A stretch of DNA of 64,000 nt, from assembly GCA_947172415.1 (NCBI GenBank), contig OX359195.1, positions 4,191,501 to 4,255,500 of the forward strand. The letters run 5' to 3'. The DNA is from Chondrosia reniformis (lineage: Eukaryota > Porifera > Demospongiae > Chondrillida > Chondrillidae). The stretch's first letter is position 1; each line of letters begins with the position of its first letter. The position numbers and the translations under genes are program-made. A model generated the notes under the pieces. That model was not told the DNA's origin, did not search any database, and saw only the letters and a list, made by a program, of their open reading frames with translations. Shown here piece after piece: positions 47,031-59,444 of this stretch.

Positions 47031-50000
47031 ACAACTAGTACATGCAACTAATACATATCACTAGTTAATACAGCTAGTACATACATCTAGTTTGGAGTAC
47101 ATACAACTAGTACATACAATTAGTACATACAACCAGTATATACAACTAGTACATACAACTAGTACATAAAACTATTGCATATTACTAGTACATACAACCA
47201 GTACATATAACTAGTACATATAACTAGTACACACAACCAGTACATACTACTGAAGCATTCATCTAGTTCATACAACTAGACCATACAACTACTAACTATT
47301 AAGTACAACTAGTACATACAAATACTACATAAAACTAGTATTTACAACTACTACATGCAACTAGTTACTAGTACATAAAATATTCCATACAACTACTAAA
47401 CACAACTAGTACATACAACGATTGCATATAACTAATACATACACATATAACTAGTACATTTAAATGTACATTCAACTGCTACACACAACTGTACATACAA
47501 ATAGTTAATAAAACTAGTACATACAACTAGTACATACAACTGAAAAAGAAAACTAATTCATACAACTAGACCTTACAACTAGTATATACAACTATTACAT
47601 ACAACTAGTATTGACAACTAGTACATACAACTACTGCACACAACTACTACATACAACTAATATATATAACTAGTACACAGAACGACTGCAATTACAAATA
47701 CATACACATATAACTACTAAATATAAATGTACATTCAACTACTACATACAAGTATACATTCAACTAGTTATTAAAACTACTGCATACAACTAGCGCTACA
47801 ACTAGTACATACAACTAGTGCTGCAACTAGTACATACAACTAGTACATACAATTTGTACATACAATTACTACATATAATTTGTACATAAAACAAGTACCT
47901 ATGTAGTCCCTAGTATAACTAGTACTAGAATCTACAACTAGTACATACAACTAGTTCATACAACTAGTACATACAACTAGTGCATACAATTAGTAAATGT
48001 AGCTGGTACTAGATCATACAACCAGATCATACAACTAGAACCTACAATTTGTACATACAACCACTATATACAACTAGTACATACAACTAGTAGATACAAC
48101 TAGTAGATACAACTAGTAGATACAACTAGTAGATACAACTAGCACATACAAACATAATATACTACTAGTCCATACAAATAGTAACTACGACAAGTAAATG
48201 TAACTAGTACATACAACTAGTAAAAACAACGAGTACATACTACTAGAACCCACCTAGTAACTAGTATAACTGGTACTAGAAACTACAACTAGTACATACA
48301 ACTAGTACATAAAACTAGACCATATATACAACTAATAACTAGTAAGTACAACTAGTACATAAAAAACTATATAAAACTAGTATTTACAAATACTACATGC
48401 AACTAGTTACTAATACATACAAATAATCCAAACAACTACTAAACAAAATAGTACATACAACTAATACATATGATTAGTACACACAACGACCGCATATAAA
48501 AAGTACATACACATATAACTAGAACATACAACTAGTACCTACAATTAGTACATACAAACAGTATATACAACTAGTACATACAACTAGTACATACAAATAC
48601 TACATATACCTAGTCATACATATACAACTAGTACCTATAAGTAGTACACACAACTAGTACATATAACTAGGACATACAACTAGTACATCTGTATTGTAAA
48701 TACACATATAACAAGTACCTATAAATAGTACATACAACTAGCACATACAGTTTATAAATACAACTAGTATATACATAGAAATAGTACATACAACTAGTAC
48801 ACACAACTAGTATATACAACTAGTACATACAACTAGTACATACAACTAGTACATACTACTAGTATATGCAACTGAAACATACAGCTAGTTCACACAACTA
48901 GATTTTACAACTAGTAACTAGCAAGTACAACTAGTACATACAACTAATACATACAACTAGTATATGCGAGTACCTAATAGTAGTTTATATATACAACTAG
49001 AAAATACAATTAGTAGATACAACTAGTACAAACAAACACAACATACTACTAGCACATACAAATAGTAACTACGACAAGTAATTATAACTAGAACATACAA
49101 CTAGTACATATAACTAGTACATACAACTAGTACGTACATACCATTATTACACATACCTAGTACAAACAACTATAACATACATCTAGCATATACATATACA
49201 TCTAGTACATAATAATAGTACATAAAACTAGTACATATAACTAGTACCTACAACTAGTACATACAACTAGTACATACAACTACTACATAAAATTAGTATT
49301 TACATCTAGTACAAAACTCTAGTACATACAACTAGTACATATAAATGAAGCATACAACTATAATATATAACTAGTACATACACCTATAACTAGTACATAT
49401 AAATAGTACATACACCTAGCACATACACTGTGTAGATAAAACTAGTATATTCATAGAAATTGTACATAGAACTAGTACACACAACTAGTACATACAACTA
49501 GTAAATACAACTAGAAGATAGAACTAGTATTGACAACTAGAAAATACAACTACTGCACACAACTACTACATACAACTAATACATATAACTAGTACACAAA
49601 ACGACTGCATATTATAAATACATACACATATAACTACTACATATACATGTACATTCAACTGCTACATACTAGTATACATTCAACTAGTTATTGCAACTAC
49701 TGCATACAACTAGAATTACAACTAGGACATACAACTAGTACATACAACTAGTACATACAACTAGTACACACAATTAGTACACACAACTAGTGCTACAATT
49801 AGTAAATACAACTAGTACATAAAACTAGTACATACAACTAGTCCATAGCTAGTACAAACATCTAGTACCTACAACTAGTACATGCAACTGGTACATATTA
49901 AGTACAGAAAACTAAACATACAACTATTACAAACAATTAGTACATACAACTAGTACATACAACTAGTACATAAAACTAGTACCTACATAGTTCCTAGTAT

Positions 50001-52929
50001 AACTAGTATTAGAACCTACAACTAGTACATACAACTAGTACATATATACAACTAGTACATACAACCAGTACATACATATAGTACATACAATTAGTACAAA
50101 CAATGGTTACATATCTAGTTAACACAACTAGACATACAACTAGTACATAAAACTAGTACATCCAACTGGTACGTAGAATTGATAAATACAACTAGTACTA
50201 GTGCTATACAACTAATACATAAAACTAGTACATATAATTAGTGCACACAACCAGTACATACAACTAGTTCATACAACTAGTACATCCAAGTAGTACATAT
50301 ACCCAGACATACACATATAACTAGAACTTATATATAGTACATACAACTAGTACATATAACTATGACATCCAACTAGTACATATACCTAGTAAATACACTT
50401 ATAATTAATACATATAAATAGTACATACAACTAGTATATACAACTAGTACATACAAGTAGTACATAAAATGAGTCCATACAACTATTACACACAAGTTGT
50501 ACATACAACCTGTACAAACAACTAGTACTTACAACTAGTACATACAACTCGTACACACAACTAGTATATATAACTAGTACACACAACTACTACATGTACC
50601 TAGTACGTACACATATAACTAGTACTTTTAAATTGTACATACAACTAGGACGTGCAACTTGTACATACAACTAGTACAAACAACTAGTCCATACAACACG
50701 CAACTAGTACTACTAGCTACTACTTTTATGTACTAGTTTTATGTTCTAGTACACTGGTAATTAATAAGTACAACTAGTACATAAAACTAAAACATACAAG
50801 TAGTGTTTACAACTAGAACATTCAACTATTTTGTAGTACCTACAACTGGTACATACAACTAATACACACAACTAGTAACTACAACCACAACATACAACTA
50901 GTACATACAATTAGTAGATCCAATTAGTACATACAATCAATACATACAACTAGAACAAACAGCTTGTACATACAAGTAGTACATATACCTAGTACATACA
51001 CGTATAACTAGAAACTATAAATAGTATATACAACTGGTACATATAACTAGAACATTCAACTAGAAGATATAACTAGTACTTAACCATATAACTAATATAT
51101 ATAAATAGGACATACAACTAGGACATACAACTTGTACATATAACTAATATATGCAACTATAACATACAACTGTATACTTTGGATTACAACTAGTACATAC
51201 AACTAGTACATACAATTATTGCATACAATTAGGACCTACAACTAGTACACACAACTAGTACATACAACAATTAGTCAGAACTAGTACATACAACTAGTAG
51301 ATTAAACTAATGTATATATCTAGTACATTCAACTAGTACACACAACTAGTACATACAACTGGAGCATGCAACTAGTTCATACAACTAGACCATACAAGTA
51401 GTACCTAGTAAATACAACTAGTACATACAACTAGTAAATAGCTAGTACAAACAACTAGTACCCACAACTAGTACATAAAACTGTGTACATACAACTGGAC
51501 ATACAACTAGTATATACAATTAGTACATACAACTAGTACATACAACGCGTACACACACTGGTACATACAACTAGTACCTACCTAGTACCTACTACAACTA
51601 GTACTAGATCCTACAACCAGTACATACAACTAGTACATACAACTGGTACATGCAACCAGTAAATGCATGTAGTACATCCAACTAGTACATACAATTGTTA
51701 CATATCTGGTACATACAACTAGACATACCAATAGTACATACAACTAGTAAATACAACTAGTACATACAATCAGTACATACAACCAGTACATAAAAGTAGT
51801 ACATACAAATAGTATGTATTCCTAGTCATACACATACGACTAGTACCTATAAATAGTGCATACAAGTAGTACATACAACTAGTATATACAACCAGTACAT
51901 ACAATTAATACATACAACTTGTTCATACAACTAGTGCATACAACAATTACACCCAACTAGTACATACAACTAATACATATAACTAGTATATATAACTAAA
52001 ACATACAACTGAATGGTTTGGATTACTTACAACTAGTACATACAACTAGTATATACAACTTATACATACAACAATTAAACAGATCTAGTACACATAACTA
52101 GTAGATGAAACTAGTACATACATCTAGTACATTCAACTAGTAACTAGTACATACAATGAGTACCTACTTTGTACCTAGTATAACTAGTACTAGAACCTAC
52201 AATTGGTACATACTACTAGTACATACAACTAGTACATACAACTAGTAATACTTACAACTAGTACATATAGCCAGTACACACAATTACTACATATAACTAG
52301 TGCATATTGGTTTAAGTAATACTAATAAATAGTACATACAGCTAGTCCATGCAACTTGAACCTACAACTAGTAATATAACTAGTACATACAACAATTACA
52401 CACACCAAGTACATACAATTAGTACCTACCTATAACCTAGTATAACTAGCACTAGAACCTATAACTAGTACATACAATTAGTACATACAACAAGTTCAGA
52501 TATATTGTACTTTAAACTAGTAAATACAACTAACTAGCATACACAAGTAATACATACAACTAGTAGGGAACACATAAAATGAGGACATACAACTAGTACA
52601 TACGACTAGTACCTGCCTAGTGCCTAGTACAACCAGTACTAGAATGTTCAACTAGTACACACAACTAGTACATACAGCTACTACATACAAGTATAAACTA
52701 GTACATACAACTAGTACATACAACTACTACATACAACTGCTACATACAACTAGTACCTACAACTAGTAAATATAACTTGTACTAGTACATACTACTAATA
52801 CATACAATTAGTGGATACAACTAGTACAAATACCTAGTACACACAAGCACTACATGTAACGGGTACATACACATATAACTAGTACATATTAATGGTACAT
52901 ACAAGTAGTAAATACAACTAGTACAAACC
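47031..52929 (-). repeat. Minisatellite array, long inverted block
   Basis: About 5.9 kb of uninterrupted inverted repeats. Composite blocks recur. tagtaactagtataactggtactagaa (48256) and close relatives near 47914, 49990, 51581, 52173, 52436 and 52618 form a scattered higher-order marker. Compact homogeneous runs are rare. No coding sequence, RNA gene or inserted element is seen. Confidence 0.93.
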
Positions 52930-54144
52930 ACTATGTACTAGATACTAGTTGTATGTTCTAATTGTATGTACTAGTTGTACATTATTGATGCTTGTAATAG
53001 TTGTATGTTCTACTAACTAATTGTATGTACAAGTTGTATATACTAGTTGTATGAACTATTTATATCTACTAGTTATGTTTGTATGTAATATTAATATATA
53101 CAACTTGTATGTACTAGTTGAATGTACAAGATGTATGTACTAATTGTAGGTTCTAGTACTAATTTGATCAGGTACTAGGTAGGTACTAGTTGTATGTACT
53201 AGATACTAGTTGTATATACTAGTTGTATGAGCTAGTTATATGAACTAGTTGTATGTACTAGTTGCGTGTAATTGTTTTAAATACTACTTGTATGTTCTAG
53301 TTGTATGTACTAGTTGGATGCATATACTAGTAGTATGTTCTAGTTACTAGTTCTCTATACTAGATACTAGCTGTATGTATTAGTTGTATGTACTACTTGT
53401 ATTAACTAGTTGTATATACTAGTTGTATGTACTAGTTGTGTGTAATTGATGTTTACACTAGGTATATTTACTAGTTGTAGGTTCTAGTTGTATGTACTAT
53501 TAACTAGTTGTTTGTACTGGTTGTACCTACTAGTGGCAAGAACTAGTTGTTTGTACTAGTGGCAAGAACTAGTTGTTTGTACTAGTTGTATGTACTAGTT
53601 GGGTGCTATATTTATATGTACCACCTGTTGGTAACTATTGTAGGTACTAGTTATATGTAATAATTCTATGTACAAGTTTTAGTTCTAGTTTAATGTACTA
53701 GGTGTATGCAGTTGTAGTATGTACTATTTATATGTACTAGTTATATGTGTATATTCTAGTAATATGTATTAGCTGTATGCACAAGTTGTGCATACTAGAT
53801 GTAAGTACTAGTTGATTGTACTCGTTCTTGGTTCTTGTTGTATGTACTAGTTGTATGTACTAATTGTATGTACTGGGTATGTCCTAGTTGTATGTACTAG
53901 TTGTATGAACTAATTCTATGTACTAGTTGTAGTCCTAATTGTATGTGCTAGTCCTATGTACTAGTTGTAGTACTAGTTGTATGGTATAGTTTTATGTACT
54001 AGTTGTATTCGTAGTTTTATGAACTAGTTGCTAGTGTCAGCTGTATGTAGTTGTTGTATGTACTAGTTGTAAATAGTAGTTGTATGTACTAGACGTATGT
54101 ACTAGTTGTATGTATTAGTTATATGTAGTACTTGTTTGTACATG
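52930..54144 (+). repeat. Minisatellite array, forward orientation, paralogous to 10.85-11.96 kb
   Basis: The array returns to forward orientation. The ordered markers ctctatactagatactagc (about 53352), gatgtttacactagg (about 53448), accacctgttggtaac (about 53620) and aagttgtgcatactagatg (about 53783) parallel those upstream of hammerhead TIR copy 2. No gene. Confidence 0.93.
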
Positions 54145-54531
54145 TCATCATCATTTAACTCTGGATTTTACCCCGTCCACTCATGTCCCTTGAGGAGCGC
54201 AATGAGCTAATGGACGGAACCAAAGTTCGCTTGATGGGAACCAGAGTTTCCCCCTAGCCACTCAAAAAGATGGTCAAGCCATAGACAGCTGTTTTGTCCT
54301 TATTAGGACTCATCAGTGGGGCATACGATGGAAGTTGGAGTGGCTAGTCTGCTAATATGGACTCCCAGAAGCAAAAAAGCCTGTGGTTTCCTTATCAGCA
54401 GATAAGGGGTCCAGCCAAAAGTGTGGCAGCCCACTAATAGTAGGGCAGGGGTAATATCCAGAGTTAAATGATGATGACATCGATGGTTTAAGATCAACTT
54501 TAGATCTTGTAGTTCCCCAATTTTTTCCATA
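54145..54531 (-). mobile_element. Short TIR element with internal hammerhead ribozyme, copy 3
   Basis: Same ends and interior as copies 1 and 2, with left flank cttgtttgtacatg and right flank ttgtttgtacatgttgcatg. The right flank is nearly identical to that of copy 1. The small open frames inside are not supported as genes. Confidence 0.77.
54258..54346 (-). ncRNA. Hammerhead ribozyme, copy 3 (core G12 mutated)
   Basis: The minus strand reads CUGAUGA, stem GUCC-UAAUAA-GGAC, then AAAAC in place of GAAAC, so the invariant G12 is lost. GUC and helix I (GCCCCA/UAUGGC) are present. CUAGCCACUC and GAGUGGCUAG can close an outer helix I of ten pairs, which is best preserved in this copy. Predicted inactive. 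Confidence 0.75.
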
Positions 54532-55493
54532 TTGTTTGTACATGTTGCATGTACTAGTTGAATGTACTAGGAGTATTTACTATTTGTATGTACTAGAACT
54601 AGATATATTTACTAGTTGTAGGTACTTGTTGTATGAACCAGCTATGTACTAGTTGTATGCGCTAGTTGTATGTGTTAGTTGTATGTACAAGTTATGTACT
54701 AGTTGTATGTTGTAGTTGTATGTACTATTTATATGTACTAGTTATATGTGAATGTCCTAGTAATATGTATTAGTTGTATGTGCTTGTTGTATGTACTTGT
54801 TGTATGTAATAGGTGTGTGTACTAGTCGTAAGTACTAATTCTACTTATTAGTTGTAGTACTAGTTGTATGTACCAGTACTCTGTACTTGTTGTATGTACT
54901 ATTTATAAGTACTAGTTATATGTGTATGTATTAGTTATAAGTAGTAGTTGTGTGTACTAGTTATATATACTAGTTTTATATACTAGTCGTATCCACTCGT
55001 TGTATGTACTAGTTGTATGTCCTAATTGCATATAATAGTTGCATATACTACTTATATGTACTAGTTGTTTAGACTAGTTGTGTGTTATTGTTGTATATAC
55101 TAGTTATATTAACTAGTTGTAGGTTCAAGTTGTATGTACTAGTTGTATGTATTAGTTGAATGGACTAGTAACTAGTTGTAAGTACCGGTTGTATTGACTA
55201 GTTTTATGTACTAGTTGTATGAACCAGTTGTAGGTTCTAGTCCTAGTTTTACAAGGCACTAGCTAGGTACTATTTGTTTATATTAGTTGTATGTAGTAGT
55301 TATATGGACAAATTGTATGTAGTATTTGTATATCTAGTTGTATTTATAAGATATGTGTCAATTGTATGTACTAGTTGTATGTGCTAGCTATTTACTAGGG
55401 TTATGTACTCGGTCTATGTAGTACTTCTATGTACTAGTTGTATGTACTAGTTGTATGTACTAGTTGTATGCACTAGTTGTATGTACTAGTTGT
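54532..55493 (+). repeat. Minisatellite array, forward orientation
   Basis: Forward repeats. The variants after the TIR element (gttgcatgtactagttgaatg, agaactagatatatttac) parallel those after copies 1 and 2. No gene. Confidence 0.93.
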
Positions 55494-55642
55494 ATGAAAA
55501 ATCTAAGATACCATTTTCCTACATGCTATATGCCTATTTTGTAAAAAGAGCCTATAGGGGAACTAAACCTAAAGAGAGCTTTAGATGAAGATACAGTAGT
55601 CTTTTCTTCCTTCTTTTCCCTTCTTTCATCTTCTTCTCCACT

Positions 55643-55690
55643 GGGTCAGACAGCCGTTTCTGGGAATTCCATCCTTCATCAGTGATCCTG
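55643..55690 (-). ncRNA. Hammerhead-like ribozyme in Naiad 3' noncoding region
   Basis: The minus strand reads CACUGAUGA, a short variable stem, then CAGAAACGGCUGUC. GAAAC, the small helix III loop (AC-GGCU-GU) and a GUC triplet are present. Helix I pairs GGAUCA with UGACCC at five of six positions. Stem II (around GGAUGGAAUUCC) is irregular and the residue before GAAA is A rather than paired C, so it is noncanonical. Hammerheads are established in Penelope-like elements. Confidence 0.55.
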
Positions 55691-55943
55691 GGAGTCTTTG
55701 TCTTTTTCTTTATCTTGATCTTCTGTGAATCCTTGGCTCACTATGCTAAATCTAGGGGCCTTATATACACCATTTTGGCGCCAAAAGTTAAATAAGGTGT
55801 TAACTAAGACACATGATGAAATTTAATTTTATGAAAGGAATGTAGGTCCAATTAACTTTTATGAATTAATTATAAATCTATTAGTAATCTTGCTTGTACA
55901 GGTAAAACAGACTCAGCATAACTATAGACACAAGTAGGACATA

Positions 55944-58865
55944 TTACGTAAGTCTACCATTAGGTCTTCTAGTAGTAACATTTCTTTGGAGGTGGGGTAA
56001 CACAATATGGGGTAACACAAGACAGTCCTTAAGCATACTAGCTACTTTTTGCTTATACTTGATTCTAACTAGAGGCTGCCGGGATAGGAAGGTTTTAAAG
56101 GTTGATTTTAGCTTAAAGTATTTGTAACCCTGTTTAATAAGCCTACTGCATAACTGCAAACTTTTAGCCTGAAAACTGGAGAAGTCACTACATATTCTAG
56201 AATACCTAATTAGTTGTGAAATAAAGACACCATAGGCTGGGGTATTAGGAATATTACTATCTAAATGGGGGAAATTTACTATATCAAAATTAAAGTCCTC
56301 TCGCTTATCATATACTTTAGTGATAAATTGATTGTTAGTAATGGTTATATCTAAGTCTAAAAAGGGGGATTTTTTAGGGCTGGTATTTGTCTTTTTAAGA
56401 ATAAGTTCTTTGGGGTAAATATCACTAATTGACAGTTCAAAATCCTTGTTGTTAATACATAAAAGGTCATCAATATACCTATAAGTATTGGAAAATTTAA
56501 TAGCTAGGGTGATGTTATCCTTTAGTAGTCCTTTCATAAACTCATACTCATAGGCAAACAGAAAAAGATTAGCAACTACAGGGGCACAGTCAGTACCCAT
56601 AGGGATACCTACACATTGCTTAAATACAGAACCGTCTACACATACATAAATGTTGTCAATAAGGTAATTAAAGAGCTCTACTAAATGAACAGCTGTGACT
56701 GCTTTATTGGAGACATTGTTAGACCAAAAGGCTTTATCCTGACAGACTTCTATATATTGGGACTTTCTACAGGTATAGGCACTATGAATTAGGTTAGTAA
56801 TCTTATCTTTTAGTAGATTATAGGGGATCGCTGTATATAATGTAGAAAAATCAAAACTAGCTAGCTGGGCTTTTCTAGTGGGTATAGACCTAAGACTATC
56901 TAAGACTTCTAGTGAGTTTTCTACAATCCAAAAGGCATTAACACCAGTATTCCTATATATACCTAGGCAGTATTCTCTAAAATGTTTGAGAATTAGTCTG
57001 AGCGCCGAATTTATAAATCTAGAAAGGGGTTTGGTAGTACATTTGTGAGAGGCGGCTATGAATCTGTAGCTGTAAGGGTTCTTATGTAGCTTAGGCATCC
57101 AGTAAAAAGAGGGAAGGTTACACCAGTCTGGTTTAGGTTCTAAGTTCTCTAGTTTTAAGAAATCTATGTGTTTCCTAATTAACTGTTGGGGTTCTACTGC
57201 ACATTTAGCATAAGTGGAGGTACTGCCTAGTTCTTCATTAATAATTTGTCTATAGTAGGACTTACATATAAAAATTATATTATTAGAGGCCTTATCGGCA
57301 AGGGCTATAACATACTTATCATGTAGGTCTGCTAAGAATTTCTTAATTTTAGGGCAAGTAAGGGTCTTCTTGGCTACTGAGGAGTTGGTATACGATTTAG
57401 ACAGCTTAGAGATCCTATCATTAATTTTCTTAAGTACAGCATTTTCCCACTCACTAAATACCAAAGTAGATACATTTTCTCTACGGGCCCAGGTAATCTT
57501 ATATTTTCTAAGACCTTCCTTACACATTTTTAAAGCAGTTACCCAATTAAAGTTATTAGGTTCTCTAAATTTTGGTCCTTTCTTAAGAAGTTTTCTAAGT
57601 TTTGGGTTACTAACAATACGTAGATCACCTGTTAAAACATGGCCTAGGGGCTTGTAAATGAAGGGGGACTTGTGACACTCACATGGTTCTGGTTTTCTAA
57701 AAACATCTGACTTGGAGGCTTGTGAAAAGTTAAAGATTTGCGGTCCTATTGGTTGGGTATACTTATATACTACACATGGGGGCTCTTTGTTTTGTATAAA
57801 GGGTGGGACAGTTTCTAACACTAACTTTTGGTTTAAGATACCTGAGAGGCCTATTTTTTCTACACCTTTATTATGAAACACGATTTTAAGAAACCCTTCT
57901 GGACTTGTCGTTTTCGTTGGGTGTTTGGGAAGGCTGGCTGAAGCGCGTGCTTTAATAACGTCTTTAATCATTAGCATAAGTCTAAGCGGAAAAGGTGTTT
58001 CTGGGGTATCGATGAGACATTGTACCGAGTTTAACAAACGATGAAGGTGTCGAGCTGGTAATGCAAAAGTATCGCGTTTAAGTTTGGCTAGAAAGCCAAC
58101 GTTCTTGTAAAGTGGTAGTCGTTCTTTGAGCCATTCAGGGTCGTAGGCAGCGTTATTACTACTGCCTGTCGAGTTTAGATTGGAGCGCCGATGCCGTCTT
58201 TTATGAGATAAGCGATTAAAAAGGTTCTTTACGATGATTTCTTTTTTAAGTTTCGAAATATTGCCAACGCCTTTAATGTTATCGTTAAGTCCATATGGGT
58301 AAATAGAGCAGAGTTCCTTGTACCAGAACGCTTCTCTCAGTAGTCTGAGGCTAGTAGAATTAGGTGTCTCAGGTATCTGTTCTATGGGCATAATCAAGGC
58401 ATCATCAAAACTATGGTTATCAGAATTAAAGTGATTGTAAAGATACAGTGGCTTAAAACCTTTGGTACTAGTCCTATGGTTGTTCATTCTACTCCTAAGC
58501 ATCTGAGAGGTTTCTCCTACATACTGTACATCACATTGTTTACAAGTAATAAGATACACAACATTCCTACTCTGGCATCCTAGGGGACCACAAGGGCTAC
58601 GGACTTGATAGGTCCTGCCAGTAACTGAACTCTTAAAAGTAGGGCCAGTAACTAAAGAGGGACATGTTTTACACCGCTTATTGCTACACTTCTTAACTAG
58701 TGAGGGGCTAGCTTGCCCACCAGTAGGCACCCCTCTACCTACAGATGGGGGAGAGTTAGCTAACTTTTCATCACCAGGCACCCTACCTTTACCTAATGAC
58801 GGGGAGCTTGTTAACCCGGGCGACCTCCCAGCCGGTATCCTATCTCTATACTTTGTACTTGTCAT
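55944..58865 (-). CDS. Naiad-type Penelope protein: N-terminal GIY-YIG + reverse transcriptase
   Basis: An intact ORF of 973 codons. Residues 1-58 are low-complexity and Gly/Pro/Ser-rich. A Cys cluster (C60, C65, C68, C92, C97) precedes the GIY-YIG nuclease (VVYLITC at 102-108, QYVGETS at 114-120, conserved Arg near 124 and Glu near 178). After a long linker comes PLGHVLTGDLRIVSNPKLRK and FREPNNFNW, a conserved Penelope-family block. RT motifs are SFDFSTLYTAIP (A), GIPMGTDCAPVVANLF (B, about 754-769) and YRYIDD (catalytic Asp at 799 and 800). The protein should prime and integrate by target-primed reverse transcription. This Met is the first in the frame and lies about 130 bp from the upstream repeat. 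No stops or frameshifts were seen, making it the best candidate in the window for a recently active element. Confidence 0.92.
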   Translation of the reverse strand: MTSTKYRDRIPAGRSPGLTSSPSLGKGRVPGDEKLANSPPSVGRGVPTGGQASPSLVKKCSNKRCKTCPSLVTGPTFKSSVTGRTYQVRSPCGPLGCQSRNVVYLITCKQCDVQYVGETSQMLRSRMNNHRTSTKGFKPLYLYNHFNSDNHSFDDALIMPIEQIPETPNSTSLRLLREAFWYKELCSIYPYGLNDNIKGVGNISKLKKEIIVKNLFNRLSHKRRHRRSNLNSTGSSNNAAYDPEWLKERLPLYKNVGFLAKLKRDTFALPARHLHRLLNSVQCLIDTPETPFPLRLMLMIKDVIKARASASLPKHPTKTTSPEGFLKIVFHNKGVEKIGLSGILNQKLVLETVPPFIQNKEPPCVVYKYTQPIGPQIFNFSQASKSDVFRKPEPCECHKSPFIYKPLGHVLTGDLRIVSNPKLRKLLKKGPKFREPNNFNWVTALKMCKEGLRKYKITWARRENVSTLVFSEWENAVLKKINDRISKLSKSYTNSSVAKKTLTCPKIKKFLADLHDKYVIALADKASNNIIFICKSYYRQIINEELGSTSTYAKCAVEPQQLIRKHIDFLKLENLEPKPDWCNLPSFYWMPKLHKNPYSYRFIAASHKCTTKPLSRFINSALRLILKHFREYCLGIYRNTGVNAFWIVENSLEVLDSLRSIPTRKAQLASFDFSTLYTAIPYNLLKDKITNLIHSAYTCRKSQYIEVCQDKAFWSNNVSNKAVTAVHLVELFNYLIDNIYVCVDGSVFKQCVGIPMGTDCAPVVANLFLFAYEYEFMKGLLKDNITLAIKFSNTYRYIDDLLCINNKDFELSISDIYPKELILKKTNTSPKKSPFLDLDITITNNQFITKVYDKREDFNFDIVNFPHLDSNIPNTPAYGVFISQLIRYSRICSDFSSFQAKSLQLCSRLIKQGYKYFKLKSTFKTFLSRQPLVRIKYKQKVASMLKDCLVLPHIVLPHLQRNVTTRRPNGRLT

Positions 58866-59143
58866 GATTGGAAATGGGTCAAGGACTAGACAAGCTAGTC
58901 CACAAAGACTTAACCTATTACATGTAGCCGGGGCTATTTAAAGGCAACAATGGCTCAACAGCCACCAGGGACTAACATGAGGCTAAGTAAACACATGAAA
59001 AATCTAAGATACCATTTTCCTACATGCTATATGCCTATTCTGTAAAAAGAGCCTATAGGGGAACTAAACCTAAAGAGAGCTTTAGATGAAGATACAGTAG
59101 TCTTTTCTTCCTTCTTTTCCCTTCTTTCATCTTCTTCTCCACT

Positions 59144-59191
59144 GGGTCAGACAGCCGTTTCTGGGAATTCCACCCTTCATCAGTGATCCTG
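59144..59191 (-). ncRNA. Hammerhead-like ribozyme in the truncated Naiad copy
   Basis: Second copy of the motif at 55643-55690, with GGGUGGAAUUCCC in place of GGAUGGAAUUCCC. That change lets stem II form a GGG/CCC core. GUC and helix I are unchanged. It sits upstream of the full-length ORF, so a transcript starting in the truncated copy would carry a motif on each side of the coding region. Confidence 0.55.
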
Positions 59192-59444
59192 GGAGTCTTT
59201 GTCTTTTTCTTTATCTTGATCTTCTGTGAATCCTTGGCTCACTATGCTAAATTTAGGGGCCTTATATACACTATTTTGGCGCCAAAAGTTAAATAAGGTG
59301 TTAACTAAGACACATGATGAAATTTAATTTTATGAAAGGAATGTAGGTCCAATTAACTTTTATGAATTAATTATAAATCTATTAGTAATCTTGCTTGTAC
59401 AGGTAAAACAGACTCAGCATAACTATATACACAAGTAGGACATA

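Larger units (their letters stand above)
55494..58994 (-). mobile_element. Naiad-type Penelope-like element, full-length copy
   Basis: About 3.5 kb on the minus strand. It contains one intact long ORF with the GIY-YIG domain N-terminal to the RT, the permuted order that defines Naiad-type Penelope-like elements. Its 3' 1,127 bp (55494-56620) is repeated directly upstream at 58995-60121 with no length difference and only about ten substitutions. The structure is therefore a tandem: a truncated copy followed by a full-length copy. A hammerhead-like motif lies in the 3' noncoding part. Confidence 0.88.

Noticed and set aside
57370..57657. 95-codon plus-strand ORF inside the Naiad gene
   Set aside because: It is an antisense shadow of the intact 973-codon frame.
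55944..58865. Host gene with a GIY-YIG domain, as an alternative to a mobile element
   Set aside because: The RT motifs, the Penelope-family linker and the tandem terminal repeat identify a retroelement.
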